64,000 bases of DNA, from contig DYOH01000003.1 in the NCBI GenBank assembly GCA_020720625.1, forward strand, positions 29,893 through 93,892. The letters are read 5' to 3'. Position numbers and translations under genes: made by a program. Under the pieces are notes generated by a model. That model was not told the origin of the DNA. It was given only the letters and a program-made list of their open reading frames with translations, and ran no database searches. Below, piece after piece: positions 13,018 through 23,537 of this stretch. This DNA is from Acetofilamentum sp. (GTDB lineage: Bacteria > Bacteroidota > Bacteroidia > Bacteroidales > DYOH01). Numbering within the stretch: position 1 is the stretch's first letter; each line of letters opens with the position of its first letter.

Positions 13018-15462
13018 TTGAAATATTTTGTTGATGTAGTTTTACCCTATAAGCTCAACGAGTTAACTTATTCAGTGCCGGAGGGATTAGATGGTAAAGT
13101 TTTTATTGGTCAGAGCGTAAGCGTTGGATTAGGCAAAAATAAACTACTTAACGGAATTGTTGTGCGAATTTTTTCGGTAGCCCCATCATTTGAAGTTAAA
13201 CCAATAGAATCTGTTACAAACAATATTCCTGCTGTTAATCAGCTACATATAGATTTCTGGAGATGGATTGCCGATTATTATATGTGCAGTATGGGAGAGG
13301 TGATGAATGCCGCTTTGCCTGCCTATTTGAAAATGGAGCGCGAAACCAGGGTATATGCATCAGAGTTTAAGCATTTAAACGATTTAAGCGCTGTTGAAGA
13401 AACCATTTTACGAAATGTTGAGCAGTATAAAACATTGGCAATTGCGGATTTAGCCCGCAAAATGCCTAAAAAAAATATTTATACCGTTGTGCAAGCGCTT
13501 TTAAGCAGAAAGCTGCTTTTTATTTTAGAAGATCAGCATAATGCCTACAAGGAGCTTTCGGTAAAAAAAGTATTTCTCAGCGAAGAGTATTGCAACATTT
13601 TATCAGTTAATGAATTTATAGCATTAAATCAAAAAAAAGCGCCTAAACAATCTGATTTGTTGAAAGGTATTTTTCAAATGGTAATGTCTGGAAAAAATGG
13701 CTTATTAAAATCGGATATTTCCGAAAAAGACTATTTTTCTGCTAGTTCATACCAATCATTATTAGAAAAGGGGATACTGCGTGAATCGAGCGAAATAAAA
13801 GCCAGATATGCCCAAGAAAAGGCCATCGACGAACCATTAAAACAGTTAAATGAATATCAACAAGATGCTTATGATAAGATAAACCATAACATTCAGCAAA
13901 AAAGGCCTGTATTGTTGCATGGAGTTACCTCAAGCGGAAAAACAGAGGTTTATCTGCATTTAATCAAGCAGGTAATAGGGCAAGAAAAGCAAGTGCTTTA
14001 CTTATTACCTGAAATTGGTCTAACTAGTCAGATTATTAGTAGAATAAATAAGAATTTTGGAGCCAACTCTACGGTGTATCATTCCGGATTAAGCACATCC
14101 GAAAAATATGAAATTTGGAAGGCACTGCTTGATACAAATGCAACAAATCTGAAATTGATTGTAGGAGTAAGGTCGGCTATATTTTTGCCATTCACAAACC
14201 TAGGCCTGATTATCGTAGACGAGGAACATGAAAGCACCTTTAAACAAACAGAACCTGCACCTCGTTACAATGCCCGCGATATGGCTTTGGTATTGGCACA
14301 AATGCACAAATGCGGAATTGTGCTTGGAAGTGCCACACCATCGGTAGAAAGCTATTTTAATGCCAAGACAGGTAAATTCGAATTGGTGGAAATAAGTAAG
14401 CGATTTGATTCCCAAAAATTGCCCATCGTAGAAATTATTGACATGAGGTTGAAACAAAATCAACTAAAGAACTCAGTTTTTAGTCCTATTATGCTCAAAA
14501 AAGTGAATGATGCGCTTGAAAAGAAAGAACAAATTATTCTATTCAGAAACAGGCGGGGTTTTTCGCCTATTTTGATTTGCGCAGATTGCGGTGCAATACC
14601 TAAATGCAAAAACTGCGATGTAAGCCTAACATACCACAAAGAAGACAACCAACTTGTATGCCATTACTGCGGTTATAGCCACAAAAATACGGGAAAATGC
14701 AGCTATTGCGGAAAAACAAATTTAAATACAGTAGGTTACGGTACACAGAAATTGGAAGAAGAAATTCAGTTCATATTTAAGAATGCTAAAGTAGCCAGGG
14801 TAGACACCGATTCAATGCGCAAAAAACATGCTTATAAGAAATTATTTGATGATTTTGAAGCGCAGAAAATTGATATTTTAGTGGGTACGCAGATATTGGC
14901 AAAGGGTTTGGATTTTAAGCATGTGAACACAGTGGGCGTTTTGTCGGTAGATGCTTTGAGTAGTATGGCCGATTTTAGGGCAAACGAACGGGCCTATCAA
15001 TTACTTACACAAGTAAGTGGAAGAGCCGGCCGCCATAAGGGCGAAGGCTTGGTTATTATGCAGGCCTATAGTACCGAAAACAAGATGCTTGGTTTTGTAG
15101 AAAAAGCAGATTTTATCTCATTTTATAATAATGAAATATCAGAAAGACAGGAATTTATGTATCCACCTTTCGTAAAGCTCATAAAAATTGAGGTAAGGCA
15201 TAATTTGGAAAATATTGCTCAAAAGGCAGCGCAAACCTTGGTTTTGGCATTACAACAAAAGCAAGATTGTGTGGTTTTAGGTCCAATTTATCCATATATA
15301 AAGCGGGTGCAGAACAAATATAATTTACAAATTTTGATTAAACTTAAGCGAAGCAATCACCTGCACGAAGATAAAATGTTTGTTAAAAAAATACTCAATC
15401 TAATGAGTAAAGATACTGATATTAAGTCTGTTCAGTATGTAGTGGATGTTGATCCATATTAA
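13018..15462 (+). CDS. priA: Primosomal replication restart helicase PriA
   Basis: The 814-residue protein has the full PriA layout: N-terminal 3'-OH DNA-binding domain (YFVDVVLPYKLNELTYSVPEG), winged-helix region, superfamily 2 helicase with Walker A (GVTSSGKTEVY) and DEEH box, zinc-binding insertion with eight cysteines (CADC, CKNC, CHYC, CSYC), and the C-terminal helicase half (QVSGRAGRHKGEG). It reloads the replicative helicase at stalled forks. The start must be TTG at 13018: only a few codons separate it from an in-frame stop and no ATG or GTG is available. It lies 22 bases after dapA. Confidence 0.96.
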   Translation: MKYFVDVVLPYKLNELTYSVPEGLDGKVFIGQSVSVGLGKNKLLNGIVVRIFSVAPSFEVKPIESVTNNIPAVNQLHIDFWRWIADYYMCSMGEVMNAALPAYLKMERETRVYASEFKHLNDLSAVEETILRNVEQYKTLAIADLARKMPKKNIYTVVQALLSRKLLFILEDQHNAYKELSVKKVFLSEEYCNILSVNEFIALNQKKAPKQSDLLKGIFQMVMSGKNGLLKSDISEKDYFSASSYQSLLEKGILRESSEIKARYAQEKAIDEPLKQLNEYQQDAYDKINHNIQQKRPVLLHGVTSSGKTEVYLHLIKQVIGQEKQVLYLLPEIGLTSQIISRINKNFGANSTVYHSGLSTSEKYEIWKALLDTNATNLKLIVGVRSAIFLPFTNLGLIIVDEEHESTFKQTEPAPRYNARDMALVLAQMHKCGIVLGSATPSVESYFNAKTGKFELVEISKRFDSQKLPIVEIIDMRLKQNQLKNSVFSPIMLKKVNDALEKKEQIILFRNRRGFSPILICADCGAIPKCKNCDVSLTYHKEDNQLVCHYCGYSHKNTGKCSYCGKTNLNTVGYGTQKLEEEIQFIFKNAKVARVDTDSMRKKHAYKKLFDDFEAQKIDILVGTQILAKGLDFKHVNTVGVLSVDALSSMADFRANERAYQLLTQVSGRAGRHKGEGLVIMQAYSTENKMLGFVEKADFISFYNNEISERQEFMYPPFVKLIKIEVRHNLENIAQKAAQTLVLALQQKQDCVVLGPIYPYIKRVQNKYNLQILIKLKRSNHLHEDKMFVKKILNLMSKDTDIKSVQYVVDVDPY

Positions 15463-15489
15463 AATATGAGGTAGGAATACAATTTGATT

Positions 15490-15519
15490 TTTGCCAATAG
15501 ATACTTTGATGTATATTTG
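15490..15519 (+). promoter_or_regulatory. Promoter of the glucokinase gene
   Basis: TTTG (15490-15493), 18 bases, TATATTTG (15512-15519), 15 bases before the ATG at 15535. Because it lies inside the longer track ORF, it supports the later start. Confidence 0.65.
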
Positions 15520-15534
15520 ACCAAAAGCAAAAAA

Positions 15535-16275
15535 ATGGAAGTTTTAGGTATAGATATTGGTGGTTCGGGCATTAAAGGAGCACCTATAAACATAGAAAAC
15601 GGTAGCTTTGTAGCCGAAAGGGTGAGGTTTGATACACCGGAAATTTCGAATTCAGAGAATATGGCTCACGTTGTAAAACAAATTATAACATATTTTAATT
15701 GGAAAGGCCCAGTAGGAGTAGGCTTTCCGGCCATTGTTCGCAATGGAGTAGCCAAAACAGCTGCGAATATTGACAAATCGTGGAAAGAAACAAATGTAGC
15801 CGAGTTGTTTTCTTCGATATCCGGAAACAAAGTAGCCGTATTAAACGATGCGGATGCCGCCGGCTTGGCCGAATTAAGATTTGGAGATACATATCATAAC
15901 GAAGATTTGGTTTTGTTTTTAACTGTAGGCACAGGCATAGGAACGGCCTTATTTTATAAAGGTGCATTGCTGCCTAATATGGAACTTGGGCATTTAGAGC
16001 TCTTCGGAAAAGATGCAGAGCTGTATTGCTCGGATGCGGTTAGAAAACAGAAAAATCTTTCAAGAACAGAATGGGCTGTGCGTTTCAACGATTATTTAAT
16101 GCATGTGGAGAAATTATTATCTCCGGATTTAATCATTTTAGGCGGTGGTTCAAGTAAGAAGTTTTATAAGTTTAACGAAGTTTTTTCTGTTAACGCAAAA
16201 ATATTACCTGCCAGTTTGTTAAACAATGCAGGAATTGTAGGTGCAGCTATGTATGCACACGAAAACCTGGGCTAA
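15535..16275 (+). CDS. ppgK: Polyphosphate glucokinase (ROK family)
   Basis: With the ATG at 15535 the protein has 247 residues and begins MEVLGIDIGGSGIKGAP, the phosphate-1 motif of polyphosphate/ATP glucokinases. LFLTVGTGIGTALF is the second phosphate-binding loop and MELGHLELFGKDAE matches the glucose-binding region of PPGK rather than ordinary ROK kinases, which carry a zinc motif here. It phosphorylates glucose to glucose 6-phosphate using polyphosphate, sometimes ATP. The longer track start at 15484 would place the promoter inside the gene. It is followed closely by the AlbA_2 gene (22 bases). Assignment is good; donor preference is inferred from the family. Confidence 0.88.
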   Translation: MEVLGIDIGGSGIKGAPINIENGSFVAERVRFDTPEISNSENMAHVVKQIITYFNWKGPVGVGFPAIVRNGVAKTAANIDKSWKETNVAELFSSISGNKVAVLNDADAAGLAELRFGDTYHNEDLVLFLTVGTGIGTALFYKGALLPNMELGHLELFGKDAELYCSDAVRKQKNLSRTEWAVRFNDYLMHVEKLLSPDLIILGGGSSKKFYKFNEVFSVNAKILPASLLNNAGIVGAAMYAHENLG

Positions 16276-16297
16276 TAGTTTTTCAATTTGTTTTAGT

Positions 16298-16933
16298 ATG
16301 AGCCGCTATATTCGCAATCTTATTGCAGAGGGAGAACATGTGCAACAAGATTTTAAATATGCTATAAACGATTCCCGAAAAATAGCACGTAGTTTGAGTG
16401 CTTTTGCCAATACCCAAGGTGGCAGGCTATTGATTGGCGTTAAGGATAATGGCGTAATTGCTGGAGTAAGTAGCGACGAAGAAGTGTATATGGTAGAAGC
16501 TGCGGCTAATTTTTATTGTCGTCCGGCAATAGAGTTTAGTTCTAAGTTGTGGACAATTGATGGAAAAGTTGTGGTGGAAATAAAAATACAGGAGAGCAAG
16601 AATAAGCCGCATTTAGCCGAAAAAGATGGAAAGTGGATGGCTTATGTAAGGGTATTAGACGAAAACATTCTGGCCGATGTGGTTTGGATGAATTACTGGA
16701 AACTGCAACACAGAAATGAAGGCGTGTTTATGGAATATTCGCTGGCAGAAAGAAAGCTTATACAATTGTTGGAGTTGCGCAAAGAAGTTTCGCTGGAGCA
16801 TTTTATTGTAGAAGCTGCCATTACCCGCAAGGAAGCTATTGGCGTGCTTGCAAGAATGGCTGCATTAGATGTAGTAGAAATTAATTATGCAGAAGAAGGC
16901 TTTGTATATAGTTTAAAAGGACAAGAATTATAA
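16298..16933 (+). CDS. AlbA_2/Schlafen-type putative DNA-binding protein
   Basis: The chosen ATG (16298) begins MSRYIRNLIAEGEHVQQDFKYAI, which is the usual start of this family; the track start overlaps ppgK and adds unrelated residues. The N-terminal domain has the AlbA_2 signature (ARSLSAFANTQGGRLLIGVKDNGVIAGV), and the C-terminal 70 residues look like a winged helix (ALAERKLIQLLELRKEVSLEHFIV...). Proteins of this type are annotated as transcriptional regulators or helix-turn-helix DNA-binding proteins; target unknown. It has 211 residues. Its last 6 bases overlap the converging secreted repeat protein. Confidence 0.82.
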   Translation: MSRYIRNLIAEGEHVQQDFKYAINDSRKIARSLSAFANTQGGRLLIGVKDNGVIAGVSSDEEVYMVEAAANFYCRPAIEFSSKLWTIDGKVVVEIKIQESKNKPHLAEKDGKWMAYVRVLDENILADVVWMNYWKLQHRNEGVFMEYSLAERKLIQLLELRKEVSLEHFIVEAAITRKEAIGVLARMAALDVVEINYAEEGFVYSLKGQEL

Positions 16934-17632
16934 TTGTATACTTTTTAATTTATTTCTATCGTAAATAATAAGCCATAAATTATTATATTTTGTAATAAAT
17001 TCAATTTGTTGCTGTTGTTGTTTTATTTCATCAATTCCTTTTATCAATTCCGGTGGTAAATACGATGCGGCAATGCCCGATTTGCCATAGCTTACAATCC
17101 ATTGATTCTCAAATACAATGATTTGTTTTATCTTCAAGTATTTTTTGTTTATTTCATCAATTTTTGCTTGTAAACCAATATATTGCTTATCGGCAAAAAA
17201 ATCATTGAAATTATATAGAATGATATAACTGCTATTGGACAAAAATACGTATTGAATAGAATTTTTCCGGAATTTGAGTTCATTAAATTTTTGGGTGAGC
17301 ACAGAATCGCAAGCCTTGCAAATTAATCCGTTTTGATGAAGAATAATGAGCAGTGAATCGTTTTGAATAATTTGGAAAATGCTTTGGTTTTTCTTTCCGA
17401 AATTATTCAATAGATTTATTTGGGAACTATCTAATTTTGTAGCCGAAAATTCGTTTTGACCATAAAGCATAATCCAATTAGTATCATTCTGGATGTTAAT
17501 GCTTTTAATAACCTTATCTTTAGATGACACATAATTTATCTCCTGTAAGAGCAAATCTAATTTCGATTGAGCGAAAAGAAAATCAGGCAATAAAAAAATG
17601 CCTGATATTAAAAGTTTTATAAATATTTTCAT
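16928..17632 (-). CDS. Secreted five-repeat protein of unknown function
   Basis: A 234-residue protein with a signal peptide (MKIFIKLLISGIFLLPDFLFAQ). The rest is made of about five copies of a 35-45-residue unit. Each has an aromatic/aliphatic strand followed by Y or H and a glycine or asparagine turn, then a helix with leucines: NWIMLYGQNEF, SLLIILHQNGL, SYIILYNFNDF, QWIVSYGKSGI and LWLIIYDRNKL. This suggests a small repeat fold such as a propeller or solenoid, exported to the periplasm or surface. I do not recognise a named family. It ends overlapping the converging AlbA_2 gene by 6 bases, and the next gene upstream on this strand is another repeat protein. Confidence 0.75.
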   Translation of the reverse strand: MKIFIKLLISGIFLLPDFLFAQSKLDLLLQEINYVSSKDKVIKSINIQNDTNWIMLYGQNEFSATKLDSSQINLLNNFGKKNQSIFQIIQNDSLLIILHQNGLICKACDSVLTQKFNELKFRKNSIQYVFLSNSSYIILYNFNDFFADKQYIGLQAKIDEINKKYLKIKQIIVFENQWIVSYGKSGIAASYLPPELIKGIDEIKQQQQQIEFITKYNNLWLIIYDRNKLKSIQL

Positions 17633-17749
17633 TTGTAAAAATCAATTATTGATTATCAAAAAAAAACAGCCAGCAAAATAATTAAGTATTTGTTAAAAAA
17701 GTAGCTATCTATAAGAAAAAAAGGCAAACAAACTTTTTTATTAAATTCT

Positions 17750-18076
17750 TTAGTCTAAAAGAAAATAAGCAGCACCAAACATTTCTTCCGAACGTTCCAC
17801 ATGGCCAATTACATTATTTCCTGTTGGCGAATCATAAAGAAAGCCATTGTAATCAATGCGTCCAACACATTTTTTCGTTCCGGTTCTGCTTTTGTAAACG
17901 CTCCCGTCGCGGTCTATTCTTCCAAGAAATTCCCCATTTTTTGCATATACAAAATTATCCGGAAAATCAATTCGGCCAATAGGTAAGCTTACATTAATTT
18001 TTTCGTAAATAATACCATCTTTGCCAACGCGCCCAAGGCAAAGCGCACCATTCCTGCCTTTATAAACATTAGCCAT
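17750..18076 (-). CDS. Five-fold beta-flower-like repeat protein
   Basis: This 108-residue protein consists of five short repeats with the core GRxD..G..Y: LGRVGKDGIIY, IGRIDFPDNFVY, LGRIDRDGSVY, VGRIDYNGFLY, IGHVERSEE. There is no signal peptide or cysteine pair, so it is probably cytoplasmic. Repeats of this kind occur in small bacterial proteins annotated as 4- or 5-fold beta flower proteins, whose function is unknown. It has its own good promoter. The track contains the whole gene and the ATG is unambiguous. Confidence 0.75.
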   Translation of the reverse strand: MANVYKGRNGALCLGRVGKDGIIYEKINVSLPIGRIDFPDNFVYAKNGEFLGRIDRDGSVYKSRTGTKKCVGRIDYNGFLYDSPTGNNVIGHVERSEEMFGAAYFLLD

Positions 18077-18105
18077 AGTCTATTGAATTTTTAGGTTTTG
18101 TTAAA

Positions 18106-18136
18106 CAAAGGTAAAATATTTTGCGGCCTAAGTCAA
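18106..18136 (-). promoter_or_regulatory. Promoter of the beta-flower gene
   Basis: Minus strand: TTG (18134-18136), 20 bases, TACCTTTG (18106-18113), 29 bases before the ATG. Confidence 0.6.
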
Positions 18137-18277
18137 GTTTTTAGCAAATAAATTATTTAGAAATGCTTGATATGATTAACAGATACTGATTTTATTTGTA
18201 TTAACAAAGTATAACTACATGATTAATAATATTTTGACTTATTTCGTGTTAAGTTAATGTGAAAAGAAGAATGATTC

Positions 18278-18307
18278 TTGTCGAGGAATTTGATTGTTCT
18301 ATTTTTG
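18278..18307 (+). promoter_or_regulatory. Promoter of the lysozyme gene
   Basis: TTG (18278-18280), 19 bases, TATTTTTG (18300-18307), 23 bases before the ATG at 18331. It lies inside the longer track ORF and rules out its GTG start at 18259. Confidence 0.65.
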
Positions 18308-18330
18308 CCCGCCATTTGAAAGAAAGTTGC

Positions 18331-18930
18331 ATGAAAAAATTACCAAAACTTATTTTTATTCTTATTTTTACCTTCACAGTTCAGAATTCTGTCCTTGTAT
18401 CGGCCAGTACAGAGCATCATGTGAGTGAACCAATCAACTCGGTTTATGCTAAAGAGTATTTATGGAATAAAAACTACCACGAAACTCTTGAATTTATTAA
18501 ATCTCACGAAGGTTTTAGTTCTCTACCCTATCAGTGTGTGGCCGGACAGCCAACCATTGGATATGGACATCTTATTAAAGAAAATGAGCAATTTAGTGCC
18601 CCAATTTCCGAAAGAAAAGCATTAGAATTGCTGAAAAAAGATTTTGATACCGCACTAAAGCTAACCGAAAGCCTTGTTGATATAGAAGGCTCAAGAAAAT
18701 TGGCTATTGCTCATTTTGTATATTCTGTGGGAATCGGAAATTTTAGCAGGAGTCAGCTAAAAAAGTTAATCGACCAAAATAAGCCAATAGATGAGGCTAT
18801 ACTATTATGGTCGAACTATACTAGTTCCGGAGGTACAAAAATAAGAAGCGAAATGGCCTTCAAAATAAGGCAATGGGAGCTATATATGTACAATAAGGAC
18901 GAAAGTTATTTTCATCTTGCTTTGAAATAA
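18331..18930 (+). CDS. Secreted GH24 (T4-type) lysozyme with Glu-Cys-Thr triad
   Basis: With the ATG at 18331 the protein has 199 residues and a signal peptide (MKKLPKLIFILIFTFTVQ...). The mature domain is a phage-type lysozyme of family GH24: HEGF...TIGYGH aligns residue for residue with the T4 lysozyme active site. The catalytic Glu and Thr are conserved, and the position of T4 Asp20 is Cys (LPYQCVAG). This is the Glu-8-Cys-5-Thr spacing known for phage P1 Lyz, so the enzyme should be active. The Cys is the only one in the protein. No phage genes are nearby, so it is probably a chromosomal autolysin or a weapon against other bacteria rather than an endolysin. A hairpin terminator follows. 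Confidence 0.88.
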   Translation: MKKLPKLIFILIFTFTVQNSVLVSASTEHHVSEPINSVYAKEYLWNKNYHETLEFIKSHEGFSSLPYQCVAGQPTIGYGHLIKENEQFSAPISERKALELLKKDFDTALKLTESLVDIEGSRKLAIAHFVYSVGIGNFSRSQLKKLIDQNKPIDEAILLWSNYTSSGGTKIRSEMAFKIRQWELYMYNKDESYFHLALK

Positions 18931-18957
18931 CGGTAAATGCTTTTTAGACACAATCTG

Positions 18958-18994
18958 GCTTTGTTGGGATTCAAAATCCGGCAAAGCTATTTTT
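18958..18994 (+). terminator. Terminator of the lysozyme gene
   Basis: GCTTTGTTGGGATT pairs with AATCCGGCAAAGC (two G-U pairs), followed by TATTTTTGT. It lies between the converging lysozyme and ligA genes. Confidence 0.6.
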
Positions 18995-19002
18995 GTATTG
19001 CT

Positions 19003-21099
<2,097 letters not shown>

Positions 21100-21123
21100 T
21101 TAGGGCAGATAAAAAAAGCTAGT

Positions 21124-21531
21124 ATGGAAAACAATGATTCGCGCAGAGGTTTTTTAAAAAAAATTGGTGCAACCCTTACGGCGGCTGCCATGTCTACATT
21201 TGAAGTAGGCGCTGTACAGGTAGATAAAATTGCTTCTTTGAGCCCCGAAAAACAAGAATTTCTGAAAAAATATAAAATTTGGATTGATAATTTCAAAAAA
21301 GTTGTGGAAGTTCAAAAACGCAATTTGCAAGACGTTAAAAATAATGATTATATGATGAAGCTTTCTGAAGAAGCAGAAGCCTGGAAGTCCGAATTGCAAT
21401 CTTATTTGTTAGATAAGGATTTTGCAGAAGAGTATTTGAAATTAACTGTAGAGCTTACCAATAAGATAAAAAACGATCATCCATTTGGAAATTATACCTA
21501 TCCGGAAGTTTACGAAGAAAATAAAGAATAA
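21124..21531 (+). CDS. Small protein with twin-arginine signal
   Basis: The track begins at 20938, antisense to the ligA 5' end; the likely start is the ATG at 21124, 135 residues. The N-terminus MENNDSRRGFLKKIGATLTAAAMST is a classic twin-arginine export signal (SRRGFLKK then a hydrophobic run). The mature part is short, charged and mostly helical (EKQEFLKKYKIWIDNFKK...), with no cysteine and no cofactor motif that I recognise, so it is unusual for a Tat substrate. A promoter-like TTTG-N20-TAATTTAG ends 20 bases upstream. A strong bidirectional terminator follows. Function unknown. Confidence 0.75.
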   Translation: MENNDSRRGFLKKIGATLTAAAMSTFEVGAVQVDKIASLSPEKQEFLKKYKIWIDNFKKVVEVQKRNLQDVKNNDYMMKLSEEAEAWKSELQSYLLDKDFAEEYLKLTVELTNKIKNDHPFGNYTYPEVYEENKE

Positions 21532-21554
21532 TATCGATATATTCGAAGATTTTT

Positions 21555-21599
21555 AAAAAGCGAATCGGCCAAAGAAACAAGCAGGCCGATTCGCTTTTT
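21555..21599. terminator. Bidirectional terminator
   Basis: A 16-bp perfect stem (AAAAAGCGAATCGGCC with its complement, 21584-21599) and a 13-base loop lie between the converging Tat-signal and OmpA-family genes. The right arm's T-run abuts the OmpA stop codon. Confidence 0.85.
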
Positions 21600-23537
21600 T
21601 TATTTCACTCTAAGGTTTTTTGGTACAAAAATCGGCTCAATTTCTATATCCTGATTGCCTTTTTTGATAATTTTAAATTCGATTCTTCTGTTGTATTTTT
21701 GTCCTTCTGTAGTTGCATTGTTTGCTATGGGCAAGCTTTCGCCCAGTCCAACAGCTTCAATTTGTTGGGAGTTTACTCCTTTGTTGGTAAGATAATTTTT
21801 TGCGGCCAATGCTCTTTTGTTTGTTAAATCCAGATTATAAGCTTCGTCGCTGTTGGCATCCGAATGGGCTTGAATAGAAATAATGGCCTGAGGGTTCTTT
21901 TTTAAATAAGTACTCAAATTATCAAGTTCATTCTGATATGTATTGGTAATTTCAACGCTATTTGTTTCGAAAAAAATATCGTGAATTATGGTTTTATTAT
22001 TTAGCAAAAGAGTTGGTGGATTATAGAAAACAACTGGTTCCAGTTCTATTCCTTTTTTTATTTTGTAGTAGGCAGAATCTTGCGGAACCGAAAAGTAATT
22101 CACATAAGACAAATATCCTTGAGCTTCGTATAAGGCTTTGTATTCTCTTTCGGGAGGCAATAAGAATAAAAATTTACCACTCACTTTATTGGGCAAAAAT
22201 ACACCAACAAGTTCGTCGGTTTCTTTATCCGAAATGCTTATTTGAACTTTGTCGATTGGTGCTTCGTCGTCAAAACTAACTGTGCCAATCATCAGGGCCA
22301 AATTATCTTCTTCTTTTTCGGGAATAATAACAAATTTATAAATATCAGCCTTTGATTCTTGTGCATTTCTATTCGAAATTAAAAATCCATCGGCATTATT
22401 TGGATGCAGCCAGAATTGAAAATCGTCGGAAGTACTATTGAGCGGAACACCCATATTTATGGCTTCTTGCCAATGAAGGTTCTCATCCATCTCCGATTTA
22501 AAGATATCGAAACCGCCCATGTTTTTATGTCCTTGAGAGCTAAAATAGAGCGTATTTAAATCAGCAGCCAGAAAAGGAGTTATTTCGTCGTATGGAGAAT
22601 TAATCTCCGAACCCAAATTTATGGCTTCTCCCCAAGTTTCGTCCTCTTTTTTTGCAACCATGTAAAGGTCAAAGCCACCAAATCCTCCGGCACGATTACT
22701 GCTAAAAACGATAATTCTGTTGTCGACAGAGAAAACTGCATTTTTTTCTATCGCAGTTGTGTTAATTGGATTGGGCATCAGTTCAGATTTTTTCCAGAAT
22801 CCTTTTTGCCATGATGTTACAAAAATATCATTCTCAAATTCGAAAAGAAGATATCTGCTATCAACCGAAATAGAGCTTACAATGGCATCTTTGGGCAATC
22901 CGGATAAAAACATGCCCGAAGTTTTTTGTTCTATTTTTGCTACTTGGTCTTCTATTTTTTCTAAAGCATATACAAGTTTCGATTTATCGGCCGAACTGGT
23001 GAATAATATTTCGTTATTCGTACTGCTGTATTCATGGGCTATCTCTATTTTTGTTTTTGTTTTTGTTTTTTCAAATTCCTGATAATTCTGGCATAATTGG
23101 CTCTCTGATAGTATTTTGTGCTGCAAATCAATGTTGCTTCCTGCAGCTTTTTGCGCATGTTTCAAAATTTCGAAACATGAGGTTATATTTAGCTGTCTAC
23201 GGTAAATATCGTCCAATATATAATAGGTATCAAAAGGCACTGAATTTGGTTTTTCAACCGAAAAACTAGTGTCAGCAAATTGGTAAATATCCAAAAGGAT
23301 TGAATTTGCACTGTTCCAATCACCTTGTTGAAAAAGTATTTTAGCTTCCCAATACTGATAATAGAGGTGGTTGTTTTCTTTTTGCAAACTTTTTATTGAT
23401 TGAAGTGCAAAATCGAAGTTTTTCTGGTTATAATTCTTGATAACCACATCCAGATTTTTTAGCTCAGTTTTTGTAAGTTGAGCCATCAAGGAAAAATAAT
23501 ACAAAAAACATAAAAGAAGCAAGGCAAATTTCTTCAT
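21600..23537 (-). CDS. PorE-like OmpA-family protein (TPR, PD40 propeller, regulatory domain, OmpA)
   Basis: The ATG at 23537 gives 645 residues with a signal peptide (MKKFALLLLCFLYYFSLMAQ); the track start adds an unlikely extension. Domains in order: TPR-like helices (about 25-140), a PD40/WD40-like propeller with repeats such as FSSNRAGGFGGFDLYM and FSSQGHKNMGGFDIF (about 190-400), a carboxypeptidase-regulatory-like beta domain (about 410-490), and a C-terminal OmpA peptidoglycan-binding domain (IQAHSDANSDEAYN... GLGESLPIANNATTEGQKYNRRIEF). This is the layout of PorE, a T9SS component that binds peptidoglycan, and fits the T9SS cargo at the window start. Several Bacteroidota paralogues share this layout, so it may be a related outer-membrane-associated protein. 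A short KT dipeptide repeat lies between TPR and propeller. Confidence 0.82.
   Translation of the reverse strand: MKKFALLLLCFLYYFSLMAQLTKTELKNLDVVIKNYNQKNFDFALQSIKSLQKENNHLYYQYWEAKILFQQGDWNSANSILLDIYQFADTSFSVEKPNSVPFDTYYILDDIYRRQLNITSCFEILKHAQKAAGSNIDLQHKILSESQLCQNYQEFEKTKTKTKIEIAHEYSSTNNEILFTSSADKSKLVYALEKIEDQVAKIEQKTSGMFLSGLPKDAIVSSISVDSRYLLFEFENDIFVTSWQKGFWKKSELMPNPINTTAIEKNAVFSVDNRIIVFSSNRAGGFGGFDLYMVAKKEDETWGEAINLGSEINSPYDEITPFLAADLNTLYFSSQGHKNMGGFDIFKSEMDENLHWQEAINMGVPLNSTSDDFQFWLHPNNADGFLISNRNAQESKADIYKFVIIPEKEEDNLALMIGTVSFDDEAPIDKVQISISDKETDELVGVFLPNKVSGKFLFLLPPEREYKALYEAQGYLSYVNYFSVPQDSAYYKIKKGIELEPVVFYNPPTLLLNNKTIIHDIFFETNSVEITNTYQNELDNLSTYLKKNPQAIISIQAHSDANSDEAYNLDLTNKRALAAKNYLTNKGVNSQQIEAVGLGESLPIANNATTEGQKYNRRIEFKIIKKGNQDIEIEPIFVPKNLRVK

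Noticed and set aside
18331-18930. Lysozyme as part of a prophage
   Set aside because: Neighbours are housekeeping genes, the promoter is of host type and no holin, tail or integrase gene is present.
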